Source of the DNA: Didymodactylos carnosus
Lineage: Eukaryota; Rotifera; Eurotatoria; Philodinida; Philodinidae
Direction: 5' to 3'
Length of the DNA stretch: 34,081 nucleotides
NCBI GenBank assembly: GCA_905250885.1
Contig: CAJNOQ010001245.1
Span: forward strand, 1-34,081
Part shown: positions 21,602 through 32,238 of the stretch, one piece after another
Numbering within the stretch: the stretch's first letter is position 1
How the letters are laid out: the number at the start of each line of letters is the position of its first letter
Notes under the pieces: model-generated
Told to the model about the DNA's origin: nothing
Seen by the model: only the letters and a program-made list of their open reading frames with translations
The model's database searches: none
Made by a program: the position numbers and the translations under genes

Positions 21602-24600
21602 TTATATGTCATCGATAATTTTGAACGGTAACGCTGTTGGTAATTCAATCGAAGTAACATTATGATGTTTCATATGACGATATTTCTTTGTTATTGCCCA
21701 CTTTCCATTAATAGTTGCTTTGGCAAAATTCCAAAATATTTTTTCCATGACATCGTAAAACGAACTTATTGTATAGCTCGTATATTCTTTTAATTCATAC
21801 GACTAAACAATGAGAAATAGATTTAAAAGAAAAACTTTGTAATATATAGACGGACTATCTATGAATCAAAATCCATTATTGATCTCATGAATTTGTTATA
21901 TATGTTTTTCTTTCGTATATACTGATATTATCATAATGAGTATTATTGTATTAATGTAAAGCCATCTGACTGACTACATGGTAGCTAATATGAATTATAC
22001 GATAGAAACAGAAATGTCAGCCAAAATAAACCAAAGAAAAGTACCAAACTACCAAGAAAGAAAAGATCGAACAAGTCCACTAGAAAATCATCACAAAAAT
22101 ACTACACTAGCGAAACCCCTTGTACTCGAAATTCTGTGAGAATCGATTTTTGTCGATTTTTAATCGAATCAAAATATGTGAGAGCATTGTGATGAAAGTT
22201 TTTTATATTTTCTTTCTTATATGACTACCTTAACCATTAGACGTACAATCATATGTGGTCATAGGCTCATTCTTAAATAGCTTTACTCAACACAGGAAAA
22301 ATTTCGAAGTTATTCTAAGTAAGAAAATTTTCGTGCTTACATTTTATATGTTAGCAATCGTGTGAAACATAACAGTGATTCAAGGATCATCAAGATCTTG
22401 ATACAATAACTAAGAAGTTTAAACACGTTCTTGAGTTATTGGAATTTCTTTCGTTTTTTATTAAGATCTTGAGTCAACATCTTACTGGAAAAATTTAAGA
22501 AATTTCACTAGGGTACTAATGATCAAAGACTGGAAATAGGCAGATGTCAACGGCAAACAAATATTAGCTGTAGGTAGGTAATTCCACGTATCACCCGTGA
22601 TACGTCATAGGCCTATGAAAATGTGCTTCCGTAATTTTTTGCGCTATTTTTTCGTTTCTATGTCTTTCAAACGAAAAGACGCGTAGGCTTTAGTGGCTTT
22701 AGGTTTTTTAAGTCAGAGAAAGAATATCGTTTTCCTAAGACTGAAACACATCGACGTATACTGGGTGCCTGAGTAGAAATTGTCTGATTTGTTTGATTCA
22801 GCATAAGTAGAGAAGAGTAAGACGGTTGTGATGGGTCCATACAACTAGAGGTGTTAGCCGATTACTTTATCGGCGGCGGTGACGGCGTCGAAAAACTAAA
22901 AAAAACGTTTTTCGCCTTTGGCGCATTAAAATTTTAAAAGAAATTTTAATTTTCAATAAATTTTCTTCAAAGAAGTTTTGAAAAAGTTTCGGATCAGCAG
23001 CAGAAACTTCAAAAACAAATTTCGTCTATGGCGACGGCGGCGGCTTTTTTCTTTCATTTTCTAGGGATTCTTCTGTCTGTTCATTCGAGAGAGTCAAAGG
23101 ACCCACGAGCTAGGACGTGTACAACACGTCGTTCAACAATGTGAGCGATGACTCGCACCGTTAAGAATCTGAGAACAACTTCTCATTTTTCATTTTCTGT
23201 AGTGTCGTACTTAAAATGCTCCTGTCGTGAAGTTAAATGGTGAATATATTAAGCGTACAGAAAAGAAAGAAAAAAAATAAAGTGCACATCACAGGATCTA
23301 AATCTAATTTCCCATCACCGGAAATTAACGGATCCGACTGGTTCCGGATATTGGATCCGATCTCCGGATCCTCCAGGAACCAAATATCGGAACGTAAAGG
23401 AATTGAGTAGATTCCGATCTCTGAAAATCACCGGAATTAAAAGGATTCCACAGGATCTGATCGGGCAAATTCGACCTAGGTAGTGGTGAATATTATGGCA
23501 ATATTCCCTTAACTCTAAACTCTAGAATGTTCTGAGATATGACAGTGTGTTATGCACACTTTTCTTCGAAAAATGAGTCAATCGCGAACTCCGGACGTCT
23601 TTTTGTTCGAACGATGTAAACATGAGAAAATAACATAAAAAGTTACGAGACCACGTTTTCGGGTGAGATACGTGAAATGATCTAGATGCAACGGACTCGT
23701 TTAATCGGAACAATCATGATAACACAGAGATAAATATGAAGCTTAATAAAAGACAGTACGCTTAAATATCTAAAAAACACCTGCAACGTCGGGCGATATG
23801 GGAATCTAAGAGATTATTCTACTACTTTTTCTCTAGTTGTAAACTTTCAGTTCCTCTGCTGCTTCGGCGTAGAATGGAAGTAGTTTCACAAAACGAAACA
23901 CACAAAATTTACCCATGCGGGTTTTTTGTTCATATGCAAGGATAGACACAAAATTGCTGCTGCTTGTAAACTTGGGGTTTGTTGAATACACTCTGGATCC
24001 AACAGTGTTATATCAGCAATATACTAGAAAATAATAAAAATTAGTTCAAGCTCTTACTAAATATATAGTTTACTTTTTTACCTTGGCTAAATCTTCTGTT
24101 ACTTCATCAACTTCAACAAATTTCATATAATGCAACAAAAAAGTATGTGTTGTGACTACTGATACTTCAAAATGTAGTGTTTTCAATAGTAAATCCTCAA
24201 TTTTTAACACCTATGTCAAAAAAATTTTGAATGCATTTTTTTCAAACCACAGTTTTCAATTACCTGCTTTTTTGAATAAGCATTATCTGTAACATAAGCA
24301 AATTCAGCTGCATTTGGTGGATAAACTTCTTCACATTTACTAAAATCGAAGTAAAAATGTATGATAATTTTAAAATACAACTAAAATCCACATACGCTGC
24401 CAAATAAAGTGCGGCTGTACCAATCAACTAAATGAAAACAGAGTGAAATCAATATTGCTCTCTACCATATTGTATTTTATAAAGAATTTACTTGAAATTT
24501 CGATTTTGTGACGGACATTCGAGATAGAAAACGATCAATGAAATTTACAGCTAAATGAAATGTTTCTGAAAATAACTTGTACTCATCAGCCACTTCACAT

Positions 24601-27600
24601 AACCAATCAATTAGTGTTGCACGCATATCCCATGTCAATTCACTTTGTTTACGCATATAACTTGGCTTTGGACGGCATGAACGCTAAAAACAGTAAAGGT
24701 GAAAAAGCCGTATGTAAATATTTTAAAATGTGATTGTTTCGTCAACAATTGTATAATCCGTAGTTCTCTTGGATGGCAATGAAGAATAGCAACGACGCAG
24801 GAAATTGTCTTTTATATTACCAGAGGTGGTCCAGTACGGACTTTATCGAGCATGAGTACATATTTCTTTCTGACAGTTGCTGAAATACATCTAGTTTTTT
24901 ATCGTAGCACGGTATCGCTGTTAAACGCTTTACTTAAGTGAACATGCTTGCACAACAACTGAATGTTTTTGTTCCTGTTCGGATTAGTGGCGTAGCCAGG
25001 ATTTTGTTAGTGGGTGAGCATTGCCTCAAACTTTTTCAAAGTGGTAGACATTAGCGCAGAGTAGTGTGGATTATAAAACTTTTAGTGGGTGGGTTGAGCC
25101 CATCCCGGTCCACCCGGTGGCTACGCCGCTAGTTCCGATCAAGAACAAAAATTTCTTTAAGCTTTTCATTCTGAGTTTAAGGGACAGAAAATGCATCATA
25201 ATAGCATATTTTACACCAAATGTCTTTAGCACACTTCACAACATTCGAAACCTTTTCACAACTGAATTTTTTTAAAAAACTGAAAATTTTTCAATTTTCG
25301 CATCTATTCGGGTTGAAAAATTTTTTCTCAGTAGTATCGAGGTTTAGGTCACAGTCCGTTCGGATAGGATCGGCCTTGTTTCGATTTGTTCTGTAGTAAA
25401 GTTCGTCTGCTATTCATTTTTCTTGCAAAAAATCATGCTTTACATCATATTACCAACGTTGTATGGTTATGATTTTTGCGAAATTCTGACGGAGGCTTGC
25501 ATCATGTTATCTATGAAAGAGGAGTGTAACTTATGGGGAGCTAAGAGATCTTGAAACATCTTGGCTTACTCCACTCAAGATCTTGGGAACAGAAATCTCA
25601 AGAACTTGAGTGCATCCACTCAAGATGTTGCAAGAGCTTGAGTTTACGTTTTATTTTATAGAATCATAGGTTCTTTTTTAAAAAACTATGGTCAAAAAGG
25701 AAAAAATTCGAAGCTATTCTAAGTATGAAAAATATTAGCACTTATATTTACATAAGAGTGTAAAACAACACGATGATTCAAGTCCAAGACTTTGGTATGA
25801 GTAAGAAGTCAAGAAATTGCAAGATGTTCAAGATCTCGACTTCTTGCATTTTCTTACCAAGATCTTGGATCAAGATCGTACTGAAAAAATTCAAGTCAAG
25901 ATCTTGTTTACAAGAAGTTTCACTAGGATACCGATCAAGATCATCTTCCGCAGAGATCGCGGGATGTTATTAAGGCTCCCCTCCCCCAGGTTAGAAATGC
26001 CGATTTTCGGCAATAGCATTGATTTTGAGAAAAGCACAGGGTTGAATAGCCCAAAGTGTCTACTTTCTAATGACATAATTTTTGTGTCGATAGAATAGGT
26101 TTTTCATAGCTTTTGAGCGAGCTTTCCAGAAGCCCCATAGCAAAAAAGTTTGGCTTTTTTGCACTTTTATTGCATAAGTGCATGCACGTGCCGCACATGA
26201 CCGCGCACATGTTCATTAGATCCGCATGACCGATAATCTGTAGCAAAATATCGACAAATTATTTAACGCTCAAACAGTTTTTAAGTAAAACGCGTTTAAC
26301 AGAATCAGAACTTATTTTGCGTTTTTCATAAGACTGTTTTTTAGCTTCAGGGCTTTCGCCATTCACAGGAATTCTGGGTAACAATACATCGGAGGAAGTT
26401 TTTCTTTTTTGATTTGAAGATAACACCTATAGGTAGGAGTTGACAGAGTCCGATTTTTAAATTATAAAGAAACTATTTGAAGATGAAAGAAATAAGGATA
26501 GGTCGAGATGTATCAGAAGCAAAAGTTAGAAGGAAGACTCTACAATAATGCAGTTGTTGATTTTTTGAATTAAATATAGTGATTTTCCCCTACTGGTTGC
26601 TGTAAACGTATATGAACTCAAATTATAGGATGATTCCTTTTGACCGACATTACCTCCCTTTCACGTAAATATTTTAATATATCTTGGGCATATTCTGCCA
26701 CATTAATCACCACTTGCTCTTGTTCTTCGATTTTCTTCTTTCTTTCTTCATATATTTCTTTTTCAATTTTTCGTGCTTCTCTATCATCATTATTACTATT
26801 CGATGATGATTCGGCATTGTTGTTCAATGATGGTATAGAAAATATTAATTGTGGTGGTTTGGGATTATTTTTTTCGAATAGATCTGAAGGCGCTGTATTA
26901 CATGAACGTAAACGATTTAAATGTTTAACGGGATTTTTTCGTGGTGACAACAAATTTCCGTTATTTAATAATTCTTCTAGAAGACTTGATTGTGATTTAT
27001 CGGTGGTCTCATTTTGTTCTGGCAAATGATTCAAGATTGTGTTATCTGAACCAGAATCAGATGTTGTCGTTGTTCCCAAACTCAATTGAGTTTGATAGGT
27101 GATCGGACAATGTTCATGGGAATGTTGTCTAATAGAATGTTTAGAATGTGGAACGTTAGGAAGACAATTATTCTCATCTAAACCCAAAATTTTGGGTTGA
27201 ACATCCGGTTTTAAATTATGGATCACTAAAATGCAAAAATTGTAAATAATTTCCTCAATACACGCTTCGTACAAGTAAATTACCCTAGTAGAACCCTTAA
27301 AATTATCTTACTAAGATCTTATCCTTTAAGATTTTGATAAGATCAGCTATGATCTTATCGTTTAAGATCTTAATAAGATTTAATGACTCTACTTTTATTT
27401 ACCCCTTAGTTTTGCTCTCATTCATCTATATAAGTAACATCGAAAATATGACTGATTTTGCGGTTATTTTTCTTCCAGACTCTGCTAGTACTTGCTCTCT
27501 CGAAAGTGTTCAACAACTGTTTAGAGTGTACATGTAGGTCAAGGTCCATAGTTGGACACCTGAAAATATGAAATTTCTCTTCATTCTTCGACACTGTTCA

Positions 27601-29746
27601 ACTGCTGCTTTGGATAATGCGGATTAAAATCTGAAAAATTTTCAGCGAACCTTGAATGAATATTATTTAAATAACATCGTCATTCTTACTATTAAGATCC
27701 TAACAGATTCTTATCCAATCTTGAAAAAATCTTAGACAGTATAATCTTAGTAAGGCCTTAGAAAAATCTTATTAAGATCTTAGAATTTTCGGGTCTCACG
27801 ATCTTAGTAAGATTTGTTGTTGAAGATCTTAGACAAATGTAAGCGAAATCTTACTAACGAGGAATGATCTGCAACTGTCTAATCGCTTTTGACGTGAAAA
27901 GTAGTGAACCATAGGTAATCGATGGTCCTGAATCCGAATCTGACCTTGGTTTCTTCCGTTAGGCCTTGCAAATACCGGTTCCTGAAAAACTGGTTTTCTA
28001 GAAACTCTAAAAAAATAATTAAAACGTTTCTTGATGAGACAAGATTGTATCCCGGAAATTTCTGATTAAATGAGACGTCTCCCAGCTCCACACAACCTTT
28101 CTTTACAAAGTTAGAGAATTTACAAGAAAAGCCCTAAATTGATTTCGTCTTATTTCTGTAACTTTGAGCATTTACAGTTAGCAACTTCAAAACTTTTCTT
28201 GTAAATTCTCTAACTTTGTAAAGAAAGGTTGTGTGGAGCTGGGAGACGTCTCATTTTAATCAGAAATTTCCGGGATACAATCTTGTCTCATTAAGAAACG
28301 TTTTAATTATTTTTTTAGAGTTTCTAGAAAACCAGTTTTTCAGGAACCGGTATTTGCGAGGCCTAACGGAAAAAACCAAGGTCAGATTCGGATTCAGGAC
28401 CATCGATTACCTATGGTCCACTACTTTTTACGTCAAAAGCGATTAGACAGTTGCGGATCATTCCTCGTAAGATCTTAACAAGATTTTTCTAAGATCTTAG
28501 TAAGATTCGAATAAGTTTTTCACTGGGGTAGAAGAACTTTAATAAACTAACTCCTTTCATAGAATTCAACTATTGCAGTACGTCGAGAGTGTGCCCTTAT
28601 AGTAAACTATTGTGCATCTCAAACATCATCGGCAAATGAAGGGACTAAATTATCCATGTTAAGAAAATAAATTTTTTGTTCACCTTATTTACGACATTTC
28701 CTTGGGTAGGATGACAATTCATCCAGTTATAACAATTAGAAACGATTGATATTTCATTAAAAATTACCCGACTTTTTTTTCAATTGTTCTTGTTCATTGT
28801 ACTTAATTGTATTTTCACTATTTGACTGTATCGAACTTGTGTCATGTAATCGTTCATTCTTCACTTTATTCACAGTTAAATCATTCAACGTCATTAAACT
28901 ATTTGATTTCGATTTCAATAAAATATGGTTTCTAGTCATAGTTAATGGCGGTGGTTGATGATGATGATTAGACATCCGAGATGATAGAGAACCATTAGAA
29001 TCTAATGATATCCTACTTTTACTATTATTTAGTGTTTCTCGTTCATTCCAATCTTGATTATTCGAACGTGACGATAATGATTTTTCTGTCCGTGACGTAT
29101 TTGGTTTTAGAGTATTTAAGTCAGAGAAAGAATATCGTTTTCCTAAGACTGAAACACATCGACGTATACTGGGTGCCTGAGTAGAAATTGTCTGATTTGT
29201 TCGATTCAGCATAAGTAGAGAAGAGTAAGATGGTTGTGATGGCTGCATATAGTGATCATTTTTCGTTAATCTAGAATCTGTGATAATCGATCGATGTCTC
29301 CTATTTGGCACTGGACGTGTTTGCTGATGATCAGCTATGTCGAGTAAATTTGATGCTGAAGACGACGTCTCTGAATGCGCTTTTAACAAAATTGCTAATG
29401 CGGTTGCAGCTGTTGTTTTTGATAAGCTAGACGACTGTCGAGATAACGAAGAGTTCGTACGAATTGATGAATGAGTATTAGTAGTAGGCTTATGAGATAA
29501 TGAAGATGGATAACGATGTGAATATGAACAAGATGAATTTGGTTGATTTTTAATGTACTGAGCAGTATTCGAACTGTTAGTTTCAGTGTTTGTTTTATTT
29601 GAACTACTATGTCGATCGTCTTCATCTTTCGAATCTCGATTATAAGTAACGAGATGAATTGTACTTTTATAATGGTGAGCAGGTCGATAAGTGTAATGGT
29701 GATGTGATTGTGGTTGATGATTTAAAGAGTCAGTTCCGATAGGCAT
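21602..29746 (-). CDS. CCNA: Cyclin A (G2/M and S-phase CDK regulatory subunit), 763 aa
   Basis: Eight coding exons join in phase: 29746-28768, 27225-26654, 24683-24492, 24427-24396, 24339-24264, 24210-24082, 24023-23913, 21802-21602 (2292 nt). The cyclin box begins [16 protein letters not shown], then [12 protein letters not shown] (537-548) and [11 protein letters not shown]. It continues [18 protein letters not shown] and [17 protein letters not shown], which is diagnostic of A-type cyclins. Residues matching the CDK-contacting Arg211, Asp240 and Lys266 of human cyclin A are present (Arg538, Asp567, Lys593). The second fold runs from [10 protein letters not shown] to the last exon ([20 protein letters not shown]). 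The first 515 residues are S/N/T/H/Q-rich, far longer than the roughly 170-200 usual before the box. They include a CDK-type site (SPRK, Ser420) and RxxL sequences (Arg236, Arg245), but I see no clear KEN box. TTTCTTGTTCCAG just upstream of the ATG suggests a 5' UTR intron. Joining exon 1 to exon 2 is the least certain step, because exon 1 could also end at TAA 28757. Confidence 0.85.
22294..22515 (+). repeat. CAAGATCTTG-word repeat, copy 1 (cyclin intron 7)
   Basis: It begins AGGAAAAATTTCGAAG and ends TTTCACTAGGGTA. It matches 25697-25930 in order and orientation, with visible divergence. It contains CAAGATCTTGA words and ends in the complement of the CCCTAGTG terminus shared by other islands here. 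Its true left limit is uncertain. Confidence 0.6.
22707..22834 (-). pseudogene. 128-bp copy of cyclin A coding exon 1 inside cyclin intron 7
   Basis: This matches 29115-29242, in the same orientation, with two differences in 128 bp (a T/C near 22793 and a C/T near 22823). The source encodes residues about 169-211 of the cyclin N-terminus. The similarity breaks off abruptly on both sides, and no introns or poly(A) are involved, so it is a segmental DNA copy rather than a processed pseudogene. It sits 6.4 kb downstream of its source within the same transcription unit. Confidence 0.9.
22855..23055. repeat. GGCGGC-rich repeat-like segment
   Basis: GC-rich blocks (CGGCGGCGGTGACGGCG near 22872 and GGCGACGGCGGCGGC near 23030) bracket an AT-rich centre of paired A and T runs. 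It has the composition of a MITE, but I found no convincing inverted ends or target duplication. Confidence 0.3.
23290..23490. repeat. CCGGATCCGG-word island
   Basis: GATC-core words of the form CGGATCCG, TCCGGATATTGGATCCGA and TCTCCGGATCCTCC recur over about 170 bp, together with CACCGGAATTA near both sides (CATCACCGG at 23315, ATCACCGG at 23428). It resembles the other islands but carries a different word. Confidence 0.5.
24985..25131. mobile_element. hAT-like MITE (147 bp) in cyclin intron 2
   Basis: Ends TAGTGGCGTAGCCAGG and the inverted CCGGTGGCTACGCCGCTA, flanked by GTTCGGAT (24977-24984) and GTTCCGAT (25132-25139), an 8-bp target duplication with one mismatch. Ends of the type AGTGGCGTAGCCAGG are known from animal hAT-derived MITEs. 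No coding capacity. Confidence 0.8.
25464..25545 (-). repeat. Dispersed repeat, inverted partner of 20487-20570
   Basis: The complement of 20487-20570 aligns here with few gaps (for example GACGGAGG, GTGTAACTTATG and GGAGCTAA in order). One copy lies in cyclin intron 2 and the other in the intergenic region. Confidence 0.65.
25697..25930 (+). repeat. CAAGATCTTG-word repeat, copy 2 (cyclin intron 2)
   Basis: A direct partner of 22294-22515. The interior includes CAAGATCTTGGATCAAGATC and AAGTCAAGATCTTG, and the segment ends TTTCACTAGGATA. A related CAAGATCTTG cluster without clear ends precedes it at 25545-25640. Confidence 0.6.
27283..28528. mobile_element. CCCTAGT-family element with AAGATCTTA words and central hairpin (cyclin intron 1)
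   Basis: The left end CCCTAGTAGAACCCTTAAAA and the complement of the right end, CCCCAGTGAAAAACTTATTC, both run into CTTACTAAGATCTTA, giving imperfect inverted ends of about 40 bp. TA flanks both sides (27281-27282, 28529-28530), as for Tc1/mariner-type insertion. The AAGATCTTA word and close variants recur at 27300-27380, 27690-27860 and 28465-28510. The centre is the hairpin 27857-28468. I see no transposase. Confidence 0.6.
27857..28468. repeat. 612-bp near-perfect hairpin (275-bp arms, 61-nt loop)
   Basis: Left arm 27857-28131 pairs with right arm 28193-28468. The outer ends are ACGAGGAATGATC and its complement, and the inner ends TACAAGAAAAG and CTTTTCTTGTA. Only a handful of mismatches separate the arms. 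It lies within cyclin intron 1, so it would be part of the primary transcript. ORFs on the two arms are mirror images and are not treated as genes. Confidence 0.9.
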
Positions 29747-31349
29747 TGATGTTCGTTACTGGAACAAGAAAGATAAACCTTCTATGTAAGCTATATGATT
29801 TCAACGCATGTTTCCAGCTTGTAAAAGTTATGACCTAAATATCTTTTACTTCGCATTGTGGCATCGGACTTATCATGAAAAAGTCTTAGTCCGCAGTTTT
29901 CTGCGCTAAACATTTTTCTTCTCAACTGATCGGACGATTAAAATGTAATCTCACTCTTGATTACTTTAGTCATTTCGTAAAAGCTCTAACGTTGAGTTCA
30001 AGTGATTACATTGAAAAGATGTCTCAACAACCTGAAAGATGTTTTCTTTTTTCTATGAGTCTTCCGACAGGCTATTAAAATTAAATCCTTTGATGAAGTG
30101 AGAGCATGATGTACACAAATTAGACACTTTCATAAAAAAATGTTTTCGGAAGATTAATAAATAAAACAAAATGACGTCAAAACGACTTTTAACGTCTATT
30201 AAAAAGAAGCTTAAATTCACAAGTGTTAACAAAAAAATATAAGAAGTTATGCAGCTACATCCTTTTCACATTGTGAAGAGGCTGTATACAGTTTTTATAA
30301 TTCAAAGCGATTCTCAAATTAGACAATTGATTCTTGTACAAAAAGAGCAAAGTGGTTTACTCATATCGTTTGGGTACTTCATCCGTCAGTTGTTGGCCAA
30401 TGTTTCATGATCAATACGTTTCTTGGAACTCACAACAATACTTAATGCACTTGTGTGACAACTGCAGATCATGTACTTTCAATGCAAAAAAAGAATTTAA
30501 TTTTATTCTTACCTGAAATTATATTTTTTGCATCGTATCACAGGCTGCAAACTGTTTTAAATCGATCTATTACATCTTTTACTTTACATACTCTTTTTAA
30601 TCTAAATACAATATCATTAATACATCTGAAATAGTGACAGAAAGATAGCAACAAACAAACAAATAAAGATGATCACTTGTCATCGTGTCATATGTACAAT
30701 TATCAAGACTAATATACATCTATTTAAATGATTGCATACATATTCAATTTGCGTCACTAGTAAATTCAAAAGTGAAATTAATGCAGAAATGAGAGAAAAA
30801 AAGATTGATTTACAACAAAAGAAATACTTTTTGTTTGTTATTTCTTCTTACTCGCTTACTTCTGTAGCACAAACAACATTTCAAGTGATTTTCAATTTAA
30901 AATGTGCGAATTTTAAAGAATTCAACTGCTTAAAAAAAAATTTGTTCCTGAATATAAATAAGAACATCACTTCACATTTATATAGGTTATGATACAAAAA
31001 TGCCTCAAAGCAAAATAATATAGTGCCAACAAGTCCATGATTTGTTGTAAATAACAACCCATAGTGTTCTTCTCAGTAGAAAAAGAATTATGATTTAGTT
31101 TTCAAAATAGACACCCTCAGATACCATTTTCATTTTTTGATGTACACAATCACTGTCATTTAACTATTCCACTTTTACATAACAGAATTTTTGTTTTTGG
31201 TTGTTTTTACAATACAGGAGATAAAGTATAGTATTAGAGAAATGGTTAGAACTAGTCGCTTCTGAACAGTTGGCAAACAGTTTATTTTCTATTGACTAGG
31301 AAGAGTTTCACAGATATCAATAAGTGTATCCTACTTTATTTATCAAATT
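29747..31349. other. Upstream region of the cyclin gene
   Basis: Presumed 5' UTR, UTR intron and promoter of cyclin A, with a 3' splice-site candidate ending at 29759. I see no other supported gene; ORFs at 30334 and 30732 lack domains and splice context. Confidence 0.4.
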
Positions 31350-31829
31350 CCCTAGTGGAACTCTTAAAACCAAGACCTTGACTTTGTGGATTTTCGCACT
31401 AAGATCTTTATAAGAAAACATAGAAAGTAAAGAAATGCCGAGAATTCATAATTTTGAATACTTTGAACTTATTTACTTTTTGTGCCAAGAATTCTTGAAT
31501 GGCCGTTTTGCTTTATATATAAGTGAGAAAACTTTTACATCTCGACCTTTCTTGGACACAGTTGTTTGTGAAATAATCTACAATCATATAAGATAATATG
31601 CGTGATGACAATAGTTGTCATCCTCGAAAGAAAAACATGAAAAATTTTTCACCCAAAATCTTGTAGAAACTCATCGTTAAGTCCTTGAAACATTTTAAGT
31701 AGATTACTCAAGACCTTGAAACTTTTGCTTAAAAAGGCTCTCGTCAAGTTCTTGAGTACAAAATTCACGAATCATAGATCTTGACTTCTTAGTATTTATA
31801 CCACATTGCAGTTATAAGAAGTTTTACTA
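31350..31829. mobile_element. Probable CCCTAGT-family element with CAAGATCTTG-like words
   Basis: The left end is CCCTAGTGGAACTCTTAAAA. The complement of the right end reads CACTAGTAAAACTTCTTATA. The interior holds degenerate CCAAGACCTTGAC, TCAAGACCTTGAA and GTCAAGTTCTTGAG words. It is diverged, and the flanks do not give a clean target duplication. Confidence 0.45.
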
Positions 31830-32043
31830 GTGAGTAATAAAATATGTGCCTGGTTATACTAATCTCGTAGATTTTCGAAAGGACAATAAACACCTGGTTT
31901 TAAACTATGTAGCTTTTTTATAGTTAGCAAATAAAGATCAGAGAAACAGTAAAGAAAAGTTTATCTGCATATGAAAGAAAAACATAAAACTTTACTCGAT
32001 GATTTTCCAGAACAAATATTTCTACGTTAGAGTCTGTCGTCCC

Positions 32044-32238
32044 TTAATTGGGACAAGAGCTATCATATAGATAGCATTGCACGTCAGAAAATTTCAAAAT
32101 AGATCCTGGATATAATCGGACCAGGATATGTTTCGAAGGGACATTTTCTGATTCTTCTTTCTTCTTATCAACACACAATAGCACAGAATACAAAAAGTGC
32201 ATGCTTACTAGGCAGACACTTGTTCCGAAAATATACAA
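32044..32238 (-). CDS. Possible small secreted protein or exon (64 aa)
   Basis: This is an open frame with a hydrophobic N-terminal stretch (VCLVSMHFLYSVLLCVD), then a charged run (KKKEESEN) and a tail with two cysteines (DVQCYLYDSSCPN). The layout would suit a signal peptide followed by a short secreted peptide, or an exon of a larger gene. I do not recognise it and see no homologue or second exon. Length and composition are within what chance allows in this window. Confidence 0.22.
   Translation of the reverse strand: MYIFGTSVCLVSMHFLYSVLLCVDKKKEESENVPSKHILVRLYPGSILKFSDVQCYLYDSSCPN

Noticed and set aside
23830..23912. Cyclin C-terminus read directly after 23913 or from the frame ending AEELKVYN
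   Set aside because: Reading on hits a stop after nine residues and gives no cyclin fold. The AEELKVYN frame needs an AAG acceptor and does not resemble cyclin A, whereas 21802-21602 matches the expected end and phase.
26640..27029. 129-residue plus-strand ORF
   Set aside because: Antisense of cyclin exon 2, which joins in phase to the rest of the cyclin box.
27879..28446. Two 70-residue ORFs with nearly the same protein (27879-28091 minus, 28231-28446 plus)
   Set aside because: They are the two arms of one hairpin, so the same sequence is read twice. No splice context or domain supports a gene.
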